64,000 bases of DNA from Foliimonas ilicis (GCF_039939195.1 NZ_JBDUUH010000006.1:62001-126000), one strand, 5' to 3'; positions 51,116 to 59,275 are shown, counted from the first letter of the stretch. Program-made: numbers and translations. Notes: generated by a model from the sequence alone, not told the origin.

Positions 51116-51241
51116 TCATCTCAAATATCGATCAGACAATGCGCTGACGATTTCGTCGCCATATCGTAACTGAATTTCTGCCGCGCCAATGCCAACCAAG
51201 AGAGCAACTATCGCCAGTAACCCAAACGTTCGCCTGGTCAT
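51116..51241 (-). CDS. Small membrane protein (41 aa)
   Basis: MTRRTFGLLAIVALLVGIGA begins a 41-residue protein with a basic start, one membrane helix and a short soluble tail (AEIQLRYGDEIVSALSDRYL). GGAGTG five bases upstream is a fair ribosome-binding site. Family not recognised. Confidence 0.5.
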   Translation of the reverse strand: MTRRTFGLLAIVALLVGIGAAEIQLRYGDEIVSALSDRYLR

Positions 51242-51302
51242 CTAAGCACTCCCGTGAGCAACAACAGCAGGTAGTCATTGTCCCTTCTTAACGAAGGAGA
51301 CG

Positions 51303-51791
51303 TCAACCTGTCTTTTCTTCTCGACTTGCGCGCTTCAATCTGCCCTTGACCCTATTCCCTGGAGGAGCGAGCACGAAAATCTTGACTTCAAGGTAATCAT
51401 CGCCTGAAGCCCAGAGATTATAGATTTCGCCGGCGATCGGTATGCCATTGGAAAGCAGATCGTCATGTACTGCTTTGGCGGTCTGCCGATCTAAATAGCC
51501 GATGTGCCACCTCCGGTTACCAACCACACCGTCAACAGCGATCGCGTAACGATCGTGTGCATTATTCGGATCCGGCCTAAACTTTATCCCGTAATGTCCG
51601 TTCGATCTCTCAGCGGCCTGAACAGCGTCAAAAAAGGCGAGGACATTCGTTCGCCGATGATTGATTCCTGCGACTTGTACGAGGTGTGTGGCCTGAACCC
51701 ATTGTCCGAACGGTTGATGACGATCTGTGCCAAAGCGGCCACTAACCAATTGTCGTGGCCTCGTTCTAAACAGCCAGCTTAAAATCCCCAT
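51303..51791 (-). CDS. HIRAN-like domain protein (stand-alone)
   Basis: A 162-residue protein whose core (residues 35-145) matches the HIRAN fold: VQVAGINHRRTNVLAFF, then FRPDPNNAHDRYAIAVDG, HIGYLDRQTAKAVHDDLL and GEIYNLWASGD. HIRAN domains bind damaged or single-strand DNA ends (HLTF/Rad5) and also occur alone in bacteria. No nuclease or helicase is adjacent. Ends in a basic tail. Confidence 0.7.
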   Translation of the reverse strand: MGILSWLFRTRPRQLVSGRFGTDRHQPFGQWVQATHLVQVAGINHRRTNVLAFFDAVQAAERSNGHYGIKFRPDPNNAHDRYAIAVDGVVGNRRWHIGYLDRQTAKAVHDDLLSNGIPIAGEIYNLWASGDDYLEVKIFVLAPPGNRVKGRLKRASREEKTG

Positions 51792-51988
51792 ATCCGCTCC
51801 ACCCCTTCTATAAATTTGCAGAGGTCGATGACTCGGTCAATCAGTGACACCCTTTGGAAATCAAGCACCGTCTAAAATGTTTATGCTTCGTGCTCGAGAT
51901 GTCACATAAGTTGCTGGTCAGAAACCGACTCGTTCTACCCAATGGTCGCTCCCGACGCCATTCCGATCATCAAGTGCTTCGCCGCCTA

Positions 51989-52144
51989 GTACCGGCCCCA
52001 TCGCGGCTCGCGCTCGACGTGAGTTGCGCGGTCGCCGGCGGCCTGCTGGAACTGGCCTTTCCCGTCGCCATCACCCTTTTGCTCGACCGGCTGCTGCCGC
52101 CCGGCGATCTCGGCTTGCGGGCCGAGCTTCATCCCCAAGCCTAA
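51989..52144 (+). pseudogene. ABC transporter (MsbA-like), N-terminal relic
   Basis: The frame encodes RLALDVSCAVAGGLLELAFP, then AITLLLDRLLPPGDLGL, the first membrane helix of type I ABC exporters, and then stops. No start codon or remaining gene is present. Confidence 0.55.
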
Positions 52145-52644
52145 TAAGCGGTGGAATGTTCGCCAATTGAAAGTGACACTTTTTGTTGAGGCCCCTGCCA
52201 AGTGAGTTCGCAAAACTGCAGAAACCGCCGTCCAAGCACGACGGAAAATGGCATCGCCTTCGCTACGAAGTCATCCGCGATGACCCACATGTTAATAATA
52301 CGGCCTTCTTCTTTAACAAAAACACTTCCCTGATAAGCTTTTGCGCCTTGTTGGTTGTTGACGTTCATCTTCTCACCTCCGACCGCCACAGGGCATCGGT
52401 ACTTTTCAATCAAACGTTTATCGACATAAATATGATCCGCCCCCGTATCTATGAGGGCCCAACATGTATCAAAATTAATGGCGTTCGGTTGTCCTGAGTA
52501 CACCTTCTCATCAAAGAAAAATCCGATGCTAACGCACGGGTGAGAGCGCACAAATTCGAATGGCAGTGCTTTCTCTGCATCAATGGCAGTCGTCGCAGAT
52601 TCCAGATGAATTACAGGTAGATTTACCACTGAGCGCCGCTCCAT
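52141..52644 (-). CDS. Retropepsin-like aspartic protease domain protein
   Basis: A 167-residue single-domain protein with the aspartic protease hallmark ALIDTGADHIYVD (Asp66, DTGA), the flap-like region EKMNVNNQQGAKAYQGSVF, and the closing VVLGRRFLQFCELTW that mirrors the ILG-D/R end of retropepsins. As only one Asp motif is present, it would act as a dimer. It has no signal peptide and no evident operon partner; a weak start site leaves the N-terminus uncertain. Confidence 0.75.
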   Translation of the reverse strand: MERRSVVNLPVIHLESATTAIDAEKALPFEFVRSHPCVSIGFFFDEKVYSGQPNAINFDTCWALIDTGADHIYVDKRLIEKYRCPVAVGGEKMNVNNQQGAKAYQGSVFVKEEGRIINMWVIADDFVAKAMPFSVVLGRRFLQFCELTWQGPQQKVSLSIGEHSTAY

Positions 52645-52709
52645 TAAGCCCGCGGCATCGAAGCATCAGGCTGGGCGCGTGTCGAGTCAGACACACCGGT
52701 ATCGCTTCG

Positions 52710-52793
52710 TCACGAAGTCAGCGCGATAAGGAAAATCGCCGCTGCGACCGCCGCGCAATAGAACCGATCTGCTGATTTCTTGTCGTCGTTCAT
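52710..52793 (-). CDS. Very small membrane peptide (27 aa), tentative
   Basis: MNDDKKSADRFYCAAVAAAI followed by FLIALTS: a 27-residue peptide with a single hydrophobic helix. GGAGGCGGG lies just upstream of the ATG, which is the main support. Confidence 0.35.
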   Translation of the reverse strand: MNDDKKSADRFYCAAVAAAIFLIALTS

Positions 52794-52805
52794 CGTCCCG
52801 CCTCC

Positions 52806-52844
52806 AACCACACACCTTAGTCACAGCTTCAGTCACCCGGCAAC
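52806..52844. repeat. TCACCCGGCAAC-ended repeat, copy 1
   Basis: AACCACACACCTTAGTC and a TCACCCGGCAAC end recur with few changes at 62355-62397; a further copy of the last 12 bases is at 53523-53534. Confidence 0.5.
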
Positions 52845-52879
52845 GGTGCGTGGCGCTGTGTGATGGTGGCGAAGGAGAT

Positions 52880-53101
52880 TTAGCTGTCTGGGGGATAGGG
52901 CCGAGGGCTTGCAGCTTCTAGCGCATGAAGCCCCTTTGACGTGATGGAAACGCAGCACTCTCCCAGTTCGTCAGGGTCGGAAAGCCGAACGTATCCCTTG
53001 GCGGCAAGCTCGTTGGCCTGCTTGTGATAATGCGGAAGTTTGGCTTTGTTCCTCAAGATTTTCTTCAAATAGAACAAATGCGTCCCTCGCAGCGGCGCCA
53101 T
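52880..53101 (-). CDS. Small winged-helix-like hypothetical protein (73 aa)
   Basis: A 73-residue protein: MAPLRGTHLFYLKKILRNKA, then HKQANELAAKGYVRLSDPD and CVSITSKGLHALEA, a helix-helix-wing order like small winged-helix proteins. AAGGGGGA five bases before ATG 53101 fixes the start. Function unknown. Confidence 0.65.
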   Translation of the reverse strand: MAPLRGTHLFYLKKILRNKAKLPHYHKQANELAAKGYVRLSDPDELGECCVSITSKGLHALEAASPRPYPPDS

Positions 53102-53228
53102 AATATCCCCCTTGAATTCGTCCAAGCGAGCGAAGTCTAACCGCTTCTGCCTTTTGTGGCATCATTCATTTGAATGATCGGCTGGATTTGTACCCCCTCA
53201 AACACGGGGAATGCACGGAATCGGCCTT

Positions 53229-53268
53229 AAAAAAAGGAGCTGCGGGCCTTCGCAATTCCCGCAGCTCC
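53229..53268 (-). terminator. Rho-independent terminator (minus strand)
   Basis: GGAGCTGCGGG (53236-53246) and CCCGCAGCTCC (53258-53268) form an 11-bp stem; read on the minus strand it is followed by seven T. It would end the transcript of the small gene at 53377-53475. Confidence 0.85.
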
Positions 53269-53376
53269 CGCCACATTCAAGCGGCTACGCAACGCATCAG
53301 GTCGCGGGGGCATCAGAGGGCGGGTGCGCTGCTATCGCCTGAACACGCCAAACACTGATTTGTTCCCGCCCTTCGT

Positions 53377-53475
53377 CTAGAACGGGTGCGGGAAATATAT
53401 CCAGGCACCCAAGACCGCCAGCACGAACAAAACCAACATTGCGGCCATTCCAGCGTAAAGTCGTTTGTCACCCAT
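53377..53475 (-). CDS. Small membrane protein (32 aa)
   Basis: MGDKRLYAGMAAMLVLFVLA begins a 32-residue single-helix protein ending WIYFPHPF. GAGGGAG eight bases upstream and a strong terminator just downstream support a real small gene. Function unknown. Confidence 0.6.
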   Translation of the reverse strand: MGDKRLYAGMAAMLVLFVLAVLGAWIYFPHPF

Positions 53476-53522
53476 AAGCGCGCTCCCTCTGCGCACCTTA
53501 ACCCACATCCTGAAACCTTCAA

Positions 53523-54194
53523 TCACCCGGCAACGGGCCGGAGCAGAAGCGCTATGAAGGCCGGAAGGACCCTGGCAATACCCAGAAGGGCGTCGGGTCC
53601 AAGTTCCGTGGCTACGGGCCGATGCAGGTCACAGGGCGCGCTAACGTCACGGCCTTTTACAACTGGTGTAAATCCGAAGGGCTGAACCCGCCTGACTTCA
53701 TCGCCAAACCCGAGGTGATCGTATCTGAGAAATGGGCTGACCTGTCTGCGATCTAGTACTGGCAGAAGCGCAATCCGACCGGAAAGAGCCTGAACGTCCT
53801 TGTCCATCGGAACGTCATCGAAACGATTACGCGCCGTATCAATGGCGGTCTGAACGGCTTTGCCGACCCCCTCAACTACTACGACCGGCACGAGTGCGTA
53901 CAACTCGTTTCTGGTCCATGGCCGGGCTGGCACTGGAGACGTGCCGGCAGTTCCACTTGCGCAATGGGATCCGCTAGGTACAGAAGTTTCCCACATCTCG
54001 TTGCAGGGAACCGTTCCCATTCCACCGCAGTTGAAGCAAGTATTCTGCTGCCGGGTGGAGGCACGTCCACTACCGCTACAGCACATGCAGGCGATGTTGG
54101 TAAAGCTGCCCGTTCCGGTTCCGCCACACGAATAGCACGCCGAATAATCGCCATATGTCCAACCATAGCCTGAACAAACGCTGCACATCGCCAT
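53523..54194 (-). CDS. DnaJ-type zinc-ribbon (CxxCxGxG) protein, probably truncated
   Basis: ATG 54194 starts a protein with four CxxCxGxG-like units in residues 4-60 (CSVCSGYG, CYSCGGTG, CMCCSGSG, CFNCGGMG), the arrangement of the DnaJ cysteine-rich domain, without a J domain. From about residue 100 (below 53890) the frame is antisense to an endolysin relic, so the tail to 53523 is probably not original. It may be a redox or client-binding protein cut short by insertion. Confidence 0.6.
   Translation of the reverse strand: MAMCSVCSGYGWTYGDYSACYSCGGTGTGSFTNIACMCCSGSGRASTRQQNTCFNCGGMGTVPCNEMWETSVPSGSHCASGTAGTSPVPARPWTRNELYALVPVVVVEGVGKAVQTAIDTARNRFDDVPMDKDVQALSGRIALLPVLDRRQVSPFLRYDHLGFGDEVRRVQPFGFTPVVKGRDVSAPCDLHRPVATELGPDALLGIARVLPAFIALLLRPVAG
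53541..53890 (+). pseudogene. Phage-type glycoside hydrolase family 19 endolysin, internal relic
   Basis: The plus frame reads EQKRYEGRKDPGNTQKGVGS, KFRGYGPMQVTGRANVTAFY, NPPDFIAKPEVIVSEKWADL, an in-frame TAG at 53754, then TGKSLN and IETITRRINGGLNGFADPL. RYEGR with its catalytic Glu and the GYGPMQVTGR loop are GH19 hallmarks. Start and end are missing. It indicates lost prophage DNA. Confidence 0.8.
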
Positions 54195-54433
54195 CGCGCT
54201 ACCCCACAGCACTGAAGCATGTCACACGACCCGACATCCACATAGTCAATCAAAAGGTGTATCGTTTGCGGTGTCCGGCGTATAAGAAGCCGAGTAAAGG
54301 CCAGCACCTATCTACTGCCGCCACTCGTCACAGTATTATCTTTGATTAAATTTAGAGGGGCTTTGCTTTCTGTGCGTTTTCGAGCAAAACGTCTGTAAGA
54401 TTTTACTCGAAAACACACCGTCGCTGCCGAAGA

Positions 54434-55825
54434 CTACATGAGCGAAGCGTTGACCCAGAGATGGGTGAGAATGCTTGCCACATAGCCAAGTGCAATCGCC
54501 CAGACCCATCGAAGATGATTCATGAACGTATAGTGGTTGCGTACGAGACCCATCAGTACCACCCCAGCCGCCGTGCCGATGGAAACCAAGCTGCCGCCGA
54601 CACCAGTGCTGAGCGTGACGAGCATCCATTGACCGCTCGACATATCAGGATTCATGGTCAGTACCGCAAACATCAGCGGAATGTTATCGAACGCCGCACC
54701 AAGCACGCCGATGGCAATATTCGCGAATGTCGGCCCGAGGTCGCCATACAGATAGTTTGACACAAGTGCTAGGTAGCCCGCGACGCCAAGTCCACCGACG
54801 GCAAAGATGATCCCGAAGAAAAACAGTAGCGTGTCCCACTCGACGTGCCGCATGGCCCGAAAGGAGTCAAAGCCAATCGTGTCGTCGTGACGCCGCCGAC
54901 CGATCGATTGCAGAATGTAGGCATACATCTGCAGGTACCCGAGACCCAGCATCATCCCGAGCGCGGGCGGTAATCCGACGATGCTCTTGAACGAGACAGC
55001 AGTCGCGATGGTGGCAAGGAATAGCACGACGATCACTGCTCCTCCCGGCTTGAGTCGCGTTATCTGAGTTACCGGATCTGGCGCTCCCTTGGGCACGCTG
55101 AAATGCATAAAGACCGCCGGCACGAGGAAGTTCACAAACGCTGGTAGGAAGAGATTAAAAAACTCCAGAAACTGAAGTTTGCCCTTCTGCCATACCATCA
55201 GCGAGGTGATGTCGCCGAACGGCGAGAAAACGCCTCCGGCATTTGCCGCCACGACTATAATGATACAGCCCAACACGATAAACTGGTTATTGCCCACGCC
55301 GACAGTTACCACCACCGCGCCCATGACCAGCGCCGTGGTGAGATTGTCGATGATGGGGCCAAAGACAAATGCAAGCCCACCAACCAGCCAGAAAAGCTGA
55401 CGGTAGGTGAGGTTTCTGCTGACAAGCCGTGACCTCAACGCGTCGAACACGCGCCGCTCCCTCATCGCGTTCACATAGGTGATCGCCACGATGAGGAACA
55501 GCATCAGCTCGCCATAATCGAGGATCACATGTTTGGCAGCGGCTTCGAGCGCCGCACTCTCGCCGCGAGCGGCATAGACAACACCGAGAAGCGCCCAGAT
55601 GAGGCCCGCCGCCAACATCACGGGTTTCGACTTTCGCATGTGGATAGCGTTCTCGACCGCAACAAATCCATAGGCAACGAAGAAAATAAGAAGTGCCAGA
55701 TAGCCGACAGGATGCTGCGTCAGATCGATGTGCGAAACGCCCTCCTGGGCATGAGCCGGGGCGATAAACGGCGGGATCAGTGCGAGCGCGGCCATGAGCC
55801 ATAGCTGGCTGCCAATGCGCGTCAT
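54434..55825 (-). CDS. nhaD: NhaD-type Na+/H+ antiporter
   Basis: A 463-residue protein with an N-terminal signal-like helix and about 12 membrane helices: FVFGPIIDNLTTALVMGAVV, VVAANAGGVFSPFGDITSLM and GVLGAAFDNIPLMFAVLTMN are the paired discontinuous-helix motifs of the NhaD/ion-transporter superfamily. It exports sodium or lithium in exchange for protons and supports alkaline and salt tolerance. ATG 55825 follows GGGGGGAGG closely. Confidence 0.9.
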   Translation of the reverse strand: MTRIGSQLWLMAALALIPPFIAPAHAQEGVSHIDLTQHPVGYLALLIFFVAYGFVAVENAIHMRKSKPVMLAAGLIWALLGVVYAARGESAALEAAAKHVILDYGELMLFLIVAITYVNAMRERRVFDALRSRLVSRNLTYRQLFWLVGGLAFVFGPIIDNLTTALVMGAVVVTVGVGNNQFIVLGCIIIVVAANAGGVFSPFGDITSLMVWQKGKLQFLEFFNLFLPAFVNFLVPAVFMHFSVPKGAPDPVTQITRLKPGGAVIVVLFLATIATAVSFKSIVGLPPALGMMLGLGYLQMYAYILQSIGRRRHDDTIGFDSFRAMRHVEWDTLLFFFGIIFAVGGLGVAGYLALVSNYLYGDLGPTFANIAIGVLGAAFDNIPLMFAVLTMNPDMSSGQWMLVTLSTGVGGSLVSIGTAAGVVLMGLVRNHYTFMNHLRWVWAIALGYVASILTHLWVNASLM

Positions 55826-55969
55826 CCTCCCCCCTTTCAATGTGACATAAGTCCGGCTTCATCATCGGCGGACTCCGCGCCGCTACGCAAGAGCCGTAGA
55901 AGGAAAGTATCACTTTACCACAAGTGGTCGTCTCGCAGGTTACCGTCGTAAAGGCAGAGGCGCCCGAAT

Positions 55970-56040
55970 GAAGTGCTGCCGCAAGCCCGCGTTTTGCCAC
56001 GATAAAATCCACATAGCGCTGCACCCAACGATCGAGCGCC
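55970..56040 (-). pseudogene. TetR regulator, C-terminal-domain relic
   Basis: Minus frame ALDRWVQRYVDFIVAKRGLA then AALHSG matches the middle of many TetR ligand domains; it is cut at 56040 by an unrelated SDR fragment on the other strand and decays downstream. Confidence 0.5.
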
Positions 56041-56044
56041 TCAC

Positions 56045-56212
56045 ATCAAGGTGAACGCCGCGTGCCCCGGATTTACATCCACGGCGCTCAACAACTTCAA
56101 CGGCACCCGCAGCGTCGAAGAAGGCGCGCGTGAGCCGGTGCGGCTCGCCCTGATTGGCGATGACGGTCCTACATGCACGTTTTCCGACGAAAACGGCCCC
56201 GTTCCGTGGTGA
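56045..56212 (+). pseudogene. SDR oxidoreductase, C-terminal relic
   Basis: The plus frame IKVNAACPGFTSTALNNFNG, TRSVEEGAREPVRLALIGDD, then FSDENGPVPW and a TGA is the end of a carbonyl-reductase-like SDR. The cofactor and catalytic parts are absent. Confidence 0.75.
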
Positions 56213-56371
56213 TCATCCCAACCGCCGCGACGGCAATGAGGTGGCGAGGGCATGGTAGCGGTGACAAAGCCATTCACAACCACTGTTGTCGGCTCGCCGG
56301 ACTATTTCGCGGACTGCGGCTTTTTGGGGCGACCGCAGTATCAGTTTTCGCGGGCGTTCTGGCAAGCTGCT

Positions 56372-56570
56372 TCATGTTTCCGCACGCCCAACACGTTCGA
56401 AAAGCTCGACCACGCTCCATGGCGCGGCATCACCAAAAAAACCGGGCAAGGTTCTGCGCGGACACTTCGGCGATCTCACCGCTGCGAGGAAACAGGTCGC
56501 CTTCATAACCCGCGAGCGCAGCCTCGATGTCGCTCGGATGGCGGAGGATCGCCTTGACAAGCTCAGCGCC
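56372..56570 (-). pseudogene. FAD-dependent monooxygenase, C-terminal relic
   Basis: The minus frame GAELVKAILRHPSDIEAALA, GYEGDLFPRSGEIAEVSAQN, LARFFGDAAPWSVVELF ends at 56372 and matches the C-terminus of TetX-like flavin monooxygenases. Upstream the frame is broken and lost. The 160 bases to the left (56213-56371) hold nothing recognised. Confidence 0.65.
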
Positions 56571-56648
56571 ATAGAATTGGTGCAGGGATCAAATTTCAAC
56601 GTTTCGCATCTATGCGGCCGAGATCGAAAATAGCTTGATTGGTCCAGC

Positions 56649-57285
56649 ATGCCGCATAAGCAACGCCTCCCGTCGACACCGTATCACCAAGATGAAATTC
56701 AAAGTGAGGAACTGGCAGGAGTACGAGGCCGGTCTTCGTCGCCGTGGCAGCATGATCTTTTGAGTAACGCCGGAAGCGCTTGCCCCACGACGCAAGACGA
56801 GAGGAGGCCAGCCGCGTTACTCTGATCTGGCGATCGAAACTACGCTGATGCTGGGCATGGTATTCGGATTGCGGTTGCGCCAGAGTGAAGGGGCCATTTT
56901 ACTGCCGATGGCGCGTATGATAGCACCCCAACCTATTACGCTGTCCTGGTCACAGCCCAGGCGCAAAGGTCGTCATTCCACCACGCTCGAACGCAATTAA
57001 ACAACCCAACGCCCGAGCGTCCTACCAGAGAGACGACCACATCGCCTCCGTGCAGATAGATGGCCGGCTGAAATGGCAGGCATCTACCGGCTATGGCAAA
57101 CGAGCTTTGGTTGAAACCGCGATGGGTCGATACAAAGGCGTCATTGGACCGAGTTTGCGCGCTCGGTCATTCCTTGCTCAACAGACAGAGGCTGCGATCG
57201 ACGTCGCCATCCTTAACCGAATACTTGCCTGCGGACGCCCGAAATCCGTTCGTTGCCAAGCCTCGACGGGAGCAACCAAATAAGC
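56649..57285 (+). pseudogene. IS5-family transposase, decayed
   Basis: Pieces in shifting frames: HRITKMKFKVRNWQEYEAGL, then RRRGSMIF and a stop, TRGGQPRYSDLAIETTLMLG, MVFGLRLRQSEG, then after a deletion WQASTGYGKRALVETAMGRY and TEAAIDVAILNRILACGRP. These are the start, middle and end of an IS5-type DDE transposase with frameshifts, a stop and an internal deletion. Confidence 0.8.
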
Positions 57286-57339
57286 GGTCGATCAAAGACC
57301 GAATCCCGCACATTTGCTGATCCTCGCACCAACGCCGAT

Positions 57340-57428
57340 CGGGAGAACACGAAGGGCAGAATCGGGAGGATGCAGGGACTGACGATGGTCAGCCCTTCCG
57401 CAAGGTAGGATACTATGAACAGGGTCAT
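57340..57428 (-). pseudogene. Cytochrome c biogenesis (CcdA/DipZ-like), N-terminal relic
   Basis: MTLFIVSYLAEGLTIVSPCI then LPILPFVFS is the conserved first helix of CcdA/DipZ proteins with its SPC motif. Only about 29 codons remain before unrelated sequence. Confidence 0.6.
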
Positions 57429-57607
57429 TGCTGATCTCTCGGGTTAGGTGAGCTTCAGCCATCCTTCTGACAGGGCGAAGTATCCTGGATATTTTTTTAA
57501 GTGGAAGAATTGTATCGCAGTATAGCGAATGTACCTTTGCGCGACAAACGCCAAGGTACAGCAGCGGCCCATATGTGCCGCCGCCCCCATTCAGCGGATT
57601 GAACCTG

Positions 57608-58006
57608 TCAGCCGGCATTCCAGAAAGCATCCTCGGCCGCCGGGTCGTCGGAGAATAGCCAGACTTCTTGGATCTTGCCGTTTTCGATCCGCAGAACGTC
57701 GATGCCCGCCATCGACATGGACTTGCTGTCGGTATTGCCCGAGAACTGCAGCGTCACCGCTATTTGGTCGCCGTTGGCCAGAATGTTACCAATGCTGTCA
57801 AACTTGAACGTGCCCTGGCTGCGCTCCATGAACTTGCCGATCAGCCCGAACACCTCATCCCGGCTGTTGTACGTGCCGGAAAGATCGCTTGAACTTGGCT
57901 GATGCCAGACCAGCGTGTCGCTCAACAGCTCTGGAAGCTTCGCCAGATCGCCATTGGCAACAGCGTCGAAGTAGTCGCGGACGATCTTGATGTTTTCGCT
58001 ACTCAT
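57608..58006 (-). CDS. NTF2-like / SnoaL-type protein
   Basis: A 132-residue single-domain NTF2-like protein: ENIKIVRDYFDAVANGDLAK, LVWHQPSSSDLSGTYNSRDE, and the ending IENGKIQEVWLFSDD. Members are small-molecule isomerases, hydrolases or binding proteins. It is divergent from the HxlR regulator with a 16-bp palindrome between, so it is probably the regulated gene. Confidence 0.85.
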   Translation of the reverse strand: MSSENIKIVRDYFDAVANGDLAKLPELLSDTLVWHQPSSSDLSGTYNSRDEVFGLIGKFMERSQGTFKFDSIGNILANGDQIAVTLQFSGNTDSKSMSMAGIDVLRIENGKIQEVWLFSDDPAAEDAFWNAG

Positions 58007-58090
58007 TCGGTGGTCTTCTCATATTTTATGGTTTCGATTTGGTAGGTTGGGGTGGCTATAGTACCAAAGGTGCGAAACCGCATACAAGAC

Positions 58091-58106
58091 GGCACCAATT
58101 GGTGCC
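58091..58106. promoter_or_regulatory. Perfect 16-bp palindrome GGCACCAATTGGTGCC
   Basis: It lies 14 bases before the HxlR GTG start and 84 bases before the divergent SnoaL-like start. Perfect symmetry and position make it a likely HxlR-dimer operator. Confidence 0.7.
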
Positions 58107-58120
58107 ATAGGGGCCTGAAG

Positions 58121-58519
58121 GTGACGAATGCCAATCCGCCGCTTACTCCTTGGAACGTCTTCAAGGCGACCTGCCCGACACGGCAGGTACTCAACTGCAT
58201 CTCCGACAAATGGGCTGTGCTCGTCATCGGGTGCCTGCTCGAACGTGACAGGCGAACCGGCGAGCTGCGGCGCAAAATCGAGGGCATCTCGCAAAAGATG
58301 CTGACGCAAACCCTGCGCGCGCTCGAGCGTGACGGCCTGGTGCATCGGCAGGTGTTTCCGAGCGTGCCGCCAAGGGTCGACTATTCCTTGACCCCGCTCG
58401 GTCGATCGCTCGGCGGGCTCGTCGACCAACTGCGCCAGTGGTCTGAACAGCATATCGAGCAAGTGCTCCATTCCCAGGAACAATACGATGCCGGCGACCG
58501 GACGCCGAGTAAGCCGTGA
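58121..58519 (+). CDS. HxlR family transcriptional regulator
   Basis: A 132-residue winged-helix regulator: CPTRQVLNCISDKWAVLVIG, ELRRKIEGISQKMLTQTLRA, and the wing VPPRVDYSLTPLGRSLGG are the HxlR signature, with the N-terminal cysteine that senses quinones or disulfide stress in relatives. GTG 58121 with AGGGG eight bases upstream is preferred over the longer frame from 58052, which would include the palindrome. Confidence 0.9.
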   Translation: MTNANPPLTPWNVFKATCPTRQVLNCISDKWAVLVIGCLLERDRRTGELRRKIEGISQKMLTQTLRALERDGLVHRQVFPSVPPRVDYSLTPLGRSLGGLVDQLRQWSEQHIEQVLHSQEQYDAGDRTPSKP

Positions 58520-58707
58520 GGCCGCCCGGCTGAGCCGGACGAGCCCTGCTGCATCGCCTCGATGATCTTCGCAATTGCAATGTCGCGGGTAATGGGAAAC
58601 TGAACCCGGTCCACGCCATAAGATCGAGGTCGGCGTAGAGGGCTCCCGAACCAAGCCGCTACCGCCATGACTCATCCCGCTCGCCAGCAGAGCGGCAACA
58701 GCCAGAG

Positions 58708-58869
58708 CCGAGCATGGTTCGACTGGCGACCGCCGACAGCAATGATCGTGTCAGCCCCTTTGTGTATGGTTCCGCCCAAAAGGAATTCAAGCTTGCGCAG
58801 TTTTCCGCCGTCGCCTCCTAGTCCCATTGCGTCATCACGTCTGACGTAGAGACATACCCCATGAGTCGG
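58708..58869 (-). pseudogene. D-cysteine desulfhydrase/ACC-deaminase-like relic
   Basis: The minus frame VCLYVRRDDAMGLGGDGGKL, RKLEFLLGGTIHKGADTIIA, VGGRQSNHAR matches the N-terminal PLP-binding part of D-cysteine desulfhydrases; the PLP lysine context has an extra Asp-Gly in place of GGNK. The rest is missing. The preceding 190 bases after the HxlR stop hold only short unassigned frames. Confidence 0.7.
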
Positions 58870-58884
58870 CTCGATGAAGCCTTC

Positions 58885-59275
58885 GGCCGACAGAGTGTCC
58901 CGCTGTCCCATCTGATAATCGAGGTCAGCGAGAACGTTTGCGCTGGACATCGGGATCCGACCGTCGCCCGCCAGATCAGGCGCTTCGCGACAAGGGTGTC
59001 CGAGTGGCTCTTGACAATTTTGGGACAGGCAGCGCTTCACTGACCCATTTGCTTGATGTTCCAGTCGACACGATCAAGATCGACCACACGATCATATCGC
59101 GGCTGCGACAACGATCCGAGTTCGGCGATAACGCGGGGAATCATCGACATCGCTCTCAATCTTGGCATGACGCTGGTTGCGGAGGGGTCGAGACCGAAGT
59201 TCAGGCTGGCCAGCTCCTCGCAATGGGCTGCAGGCTGGGACAGGGAAAACTCTACTCCAGCAGTGGATCTCCGCA
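58885..59275 (+). pseudogene. EAL-domain phosphodiesterase, C-terminal relic with frameshifts
   Basis: Segments in three frames, HLIIEVSENVCAG, DKGVRVALDNFGTGSASLTH, LLDVPVDTIKID, GIIDIALNLGMTLVAEG and QLLAMGCRLGQGKLYSS, are the second half of an EAL cyclic-di-GMP phosphodiesterase in the right order. At least two frameshifts break it and the EAL motif itself is missing. Confidence 0.8.

Noticed and set aside
53170..53358. Plus-strand 62-residue ORF
   Set aside because: It crosses the strong minus-strand terminator hairpin and has no homology I recognise.
55287..56024. 245-residue minus-strand ORF beginning MQRYVDFIVAKRG
   Set aside because: Only its first 25-30 residues are real (a TetR relic); the rest is a shadow of the NhaD gene in another frame.
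58019..58675. 218-residue minus-strand ORF over the HxlR gene
   Set aside because: HxlR on the plus strand has a full family match and an operator; the minus frame has no recognisable domain.
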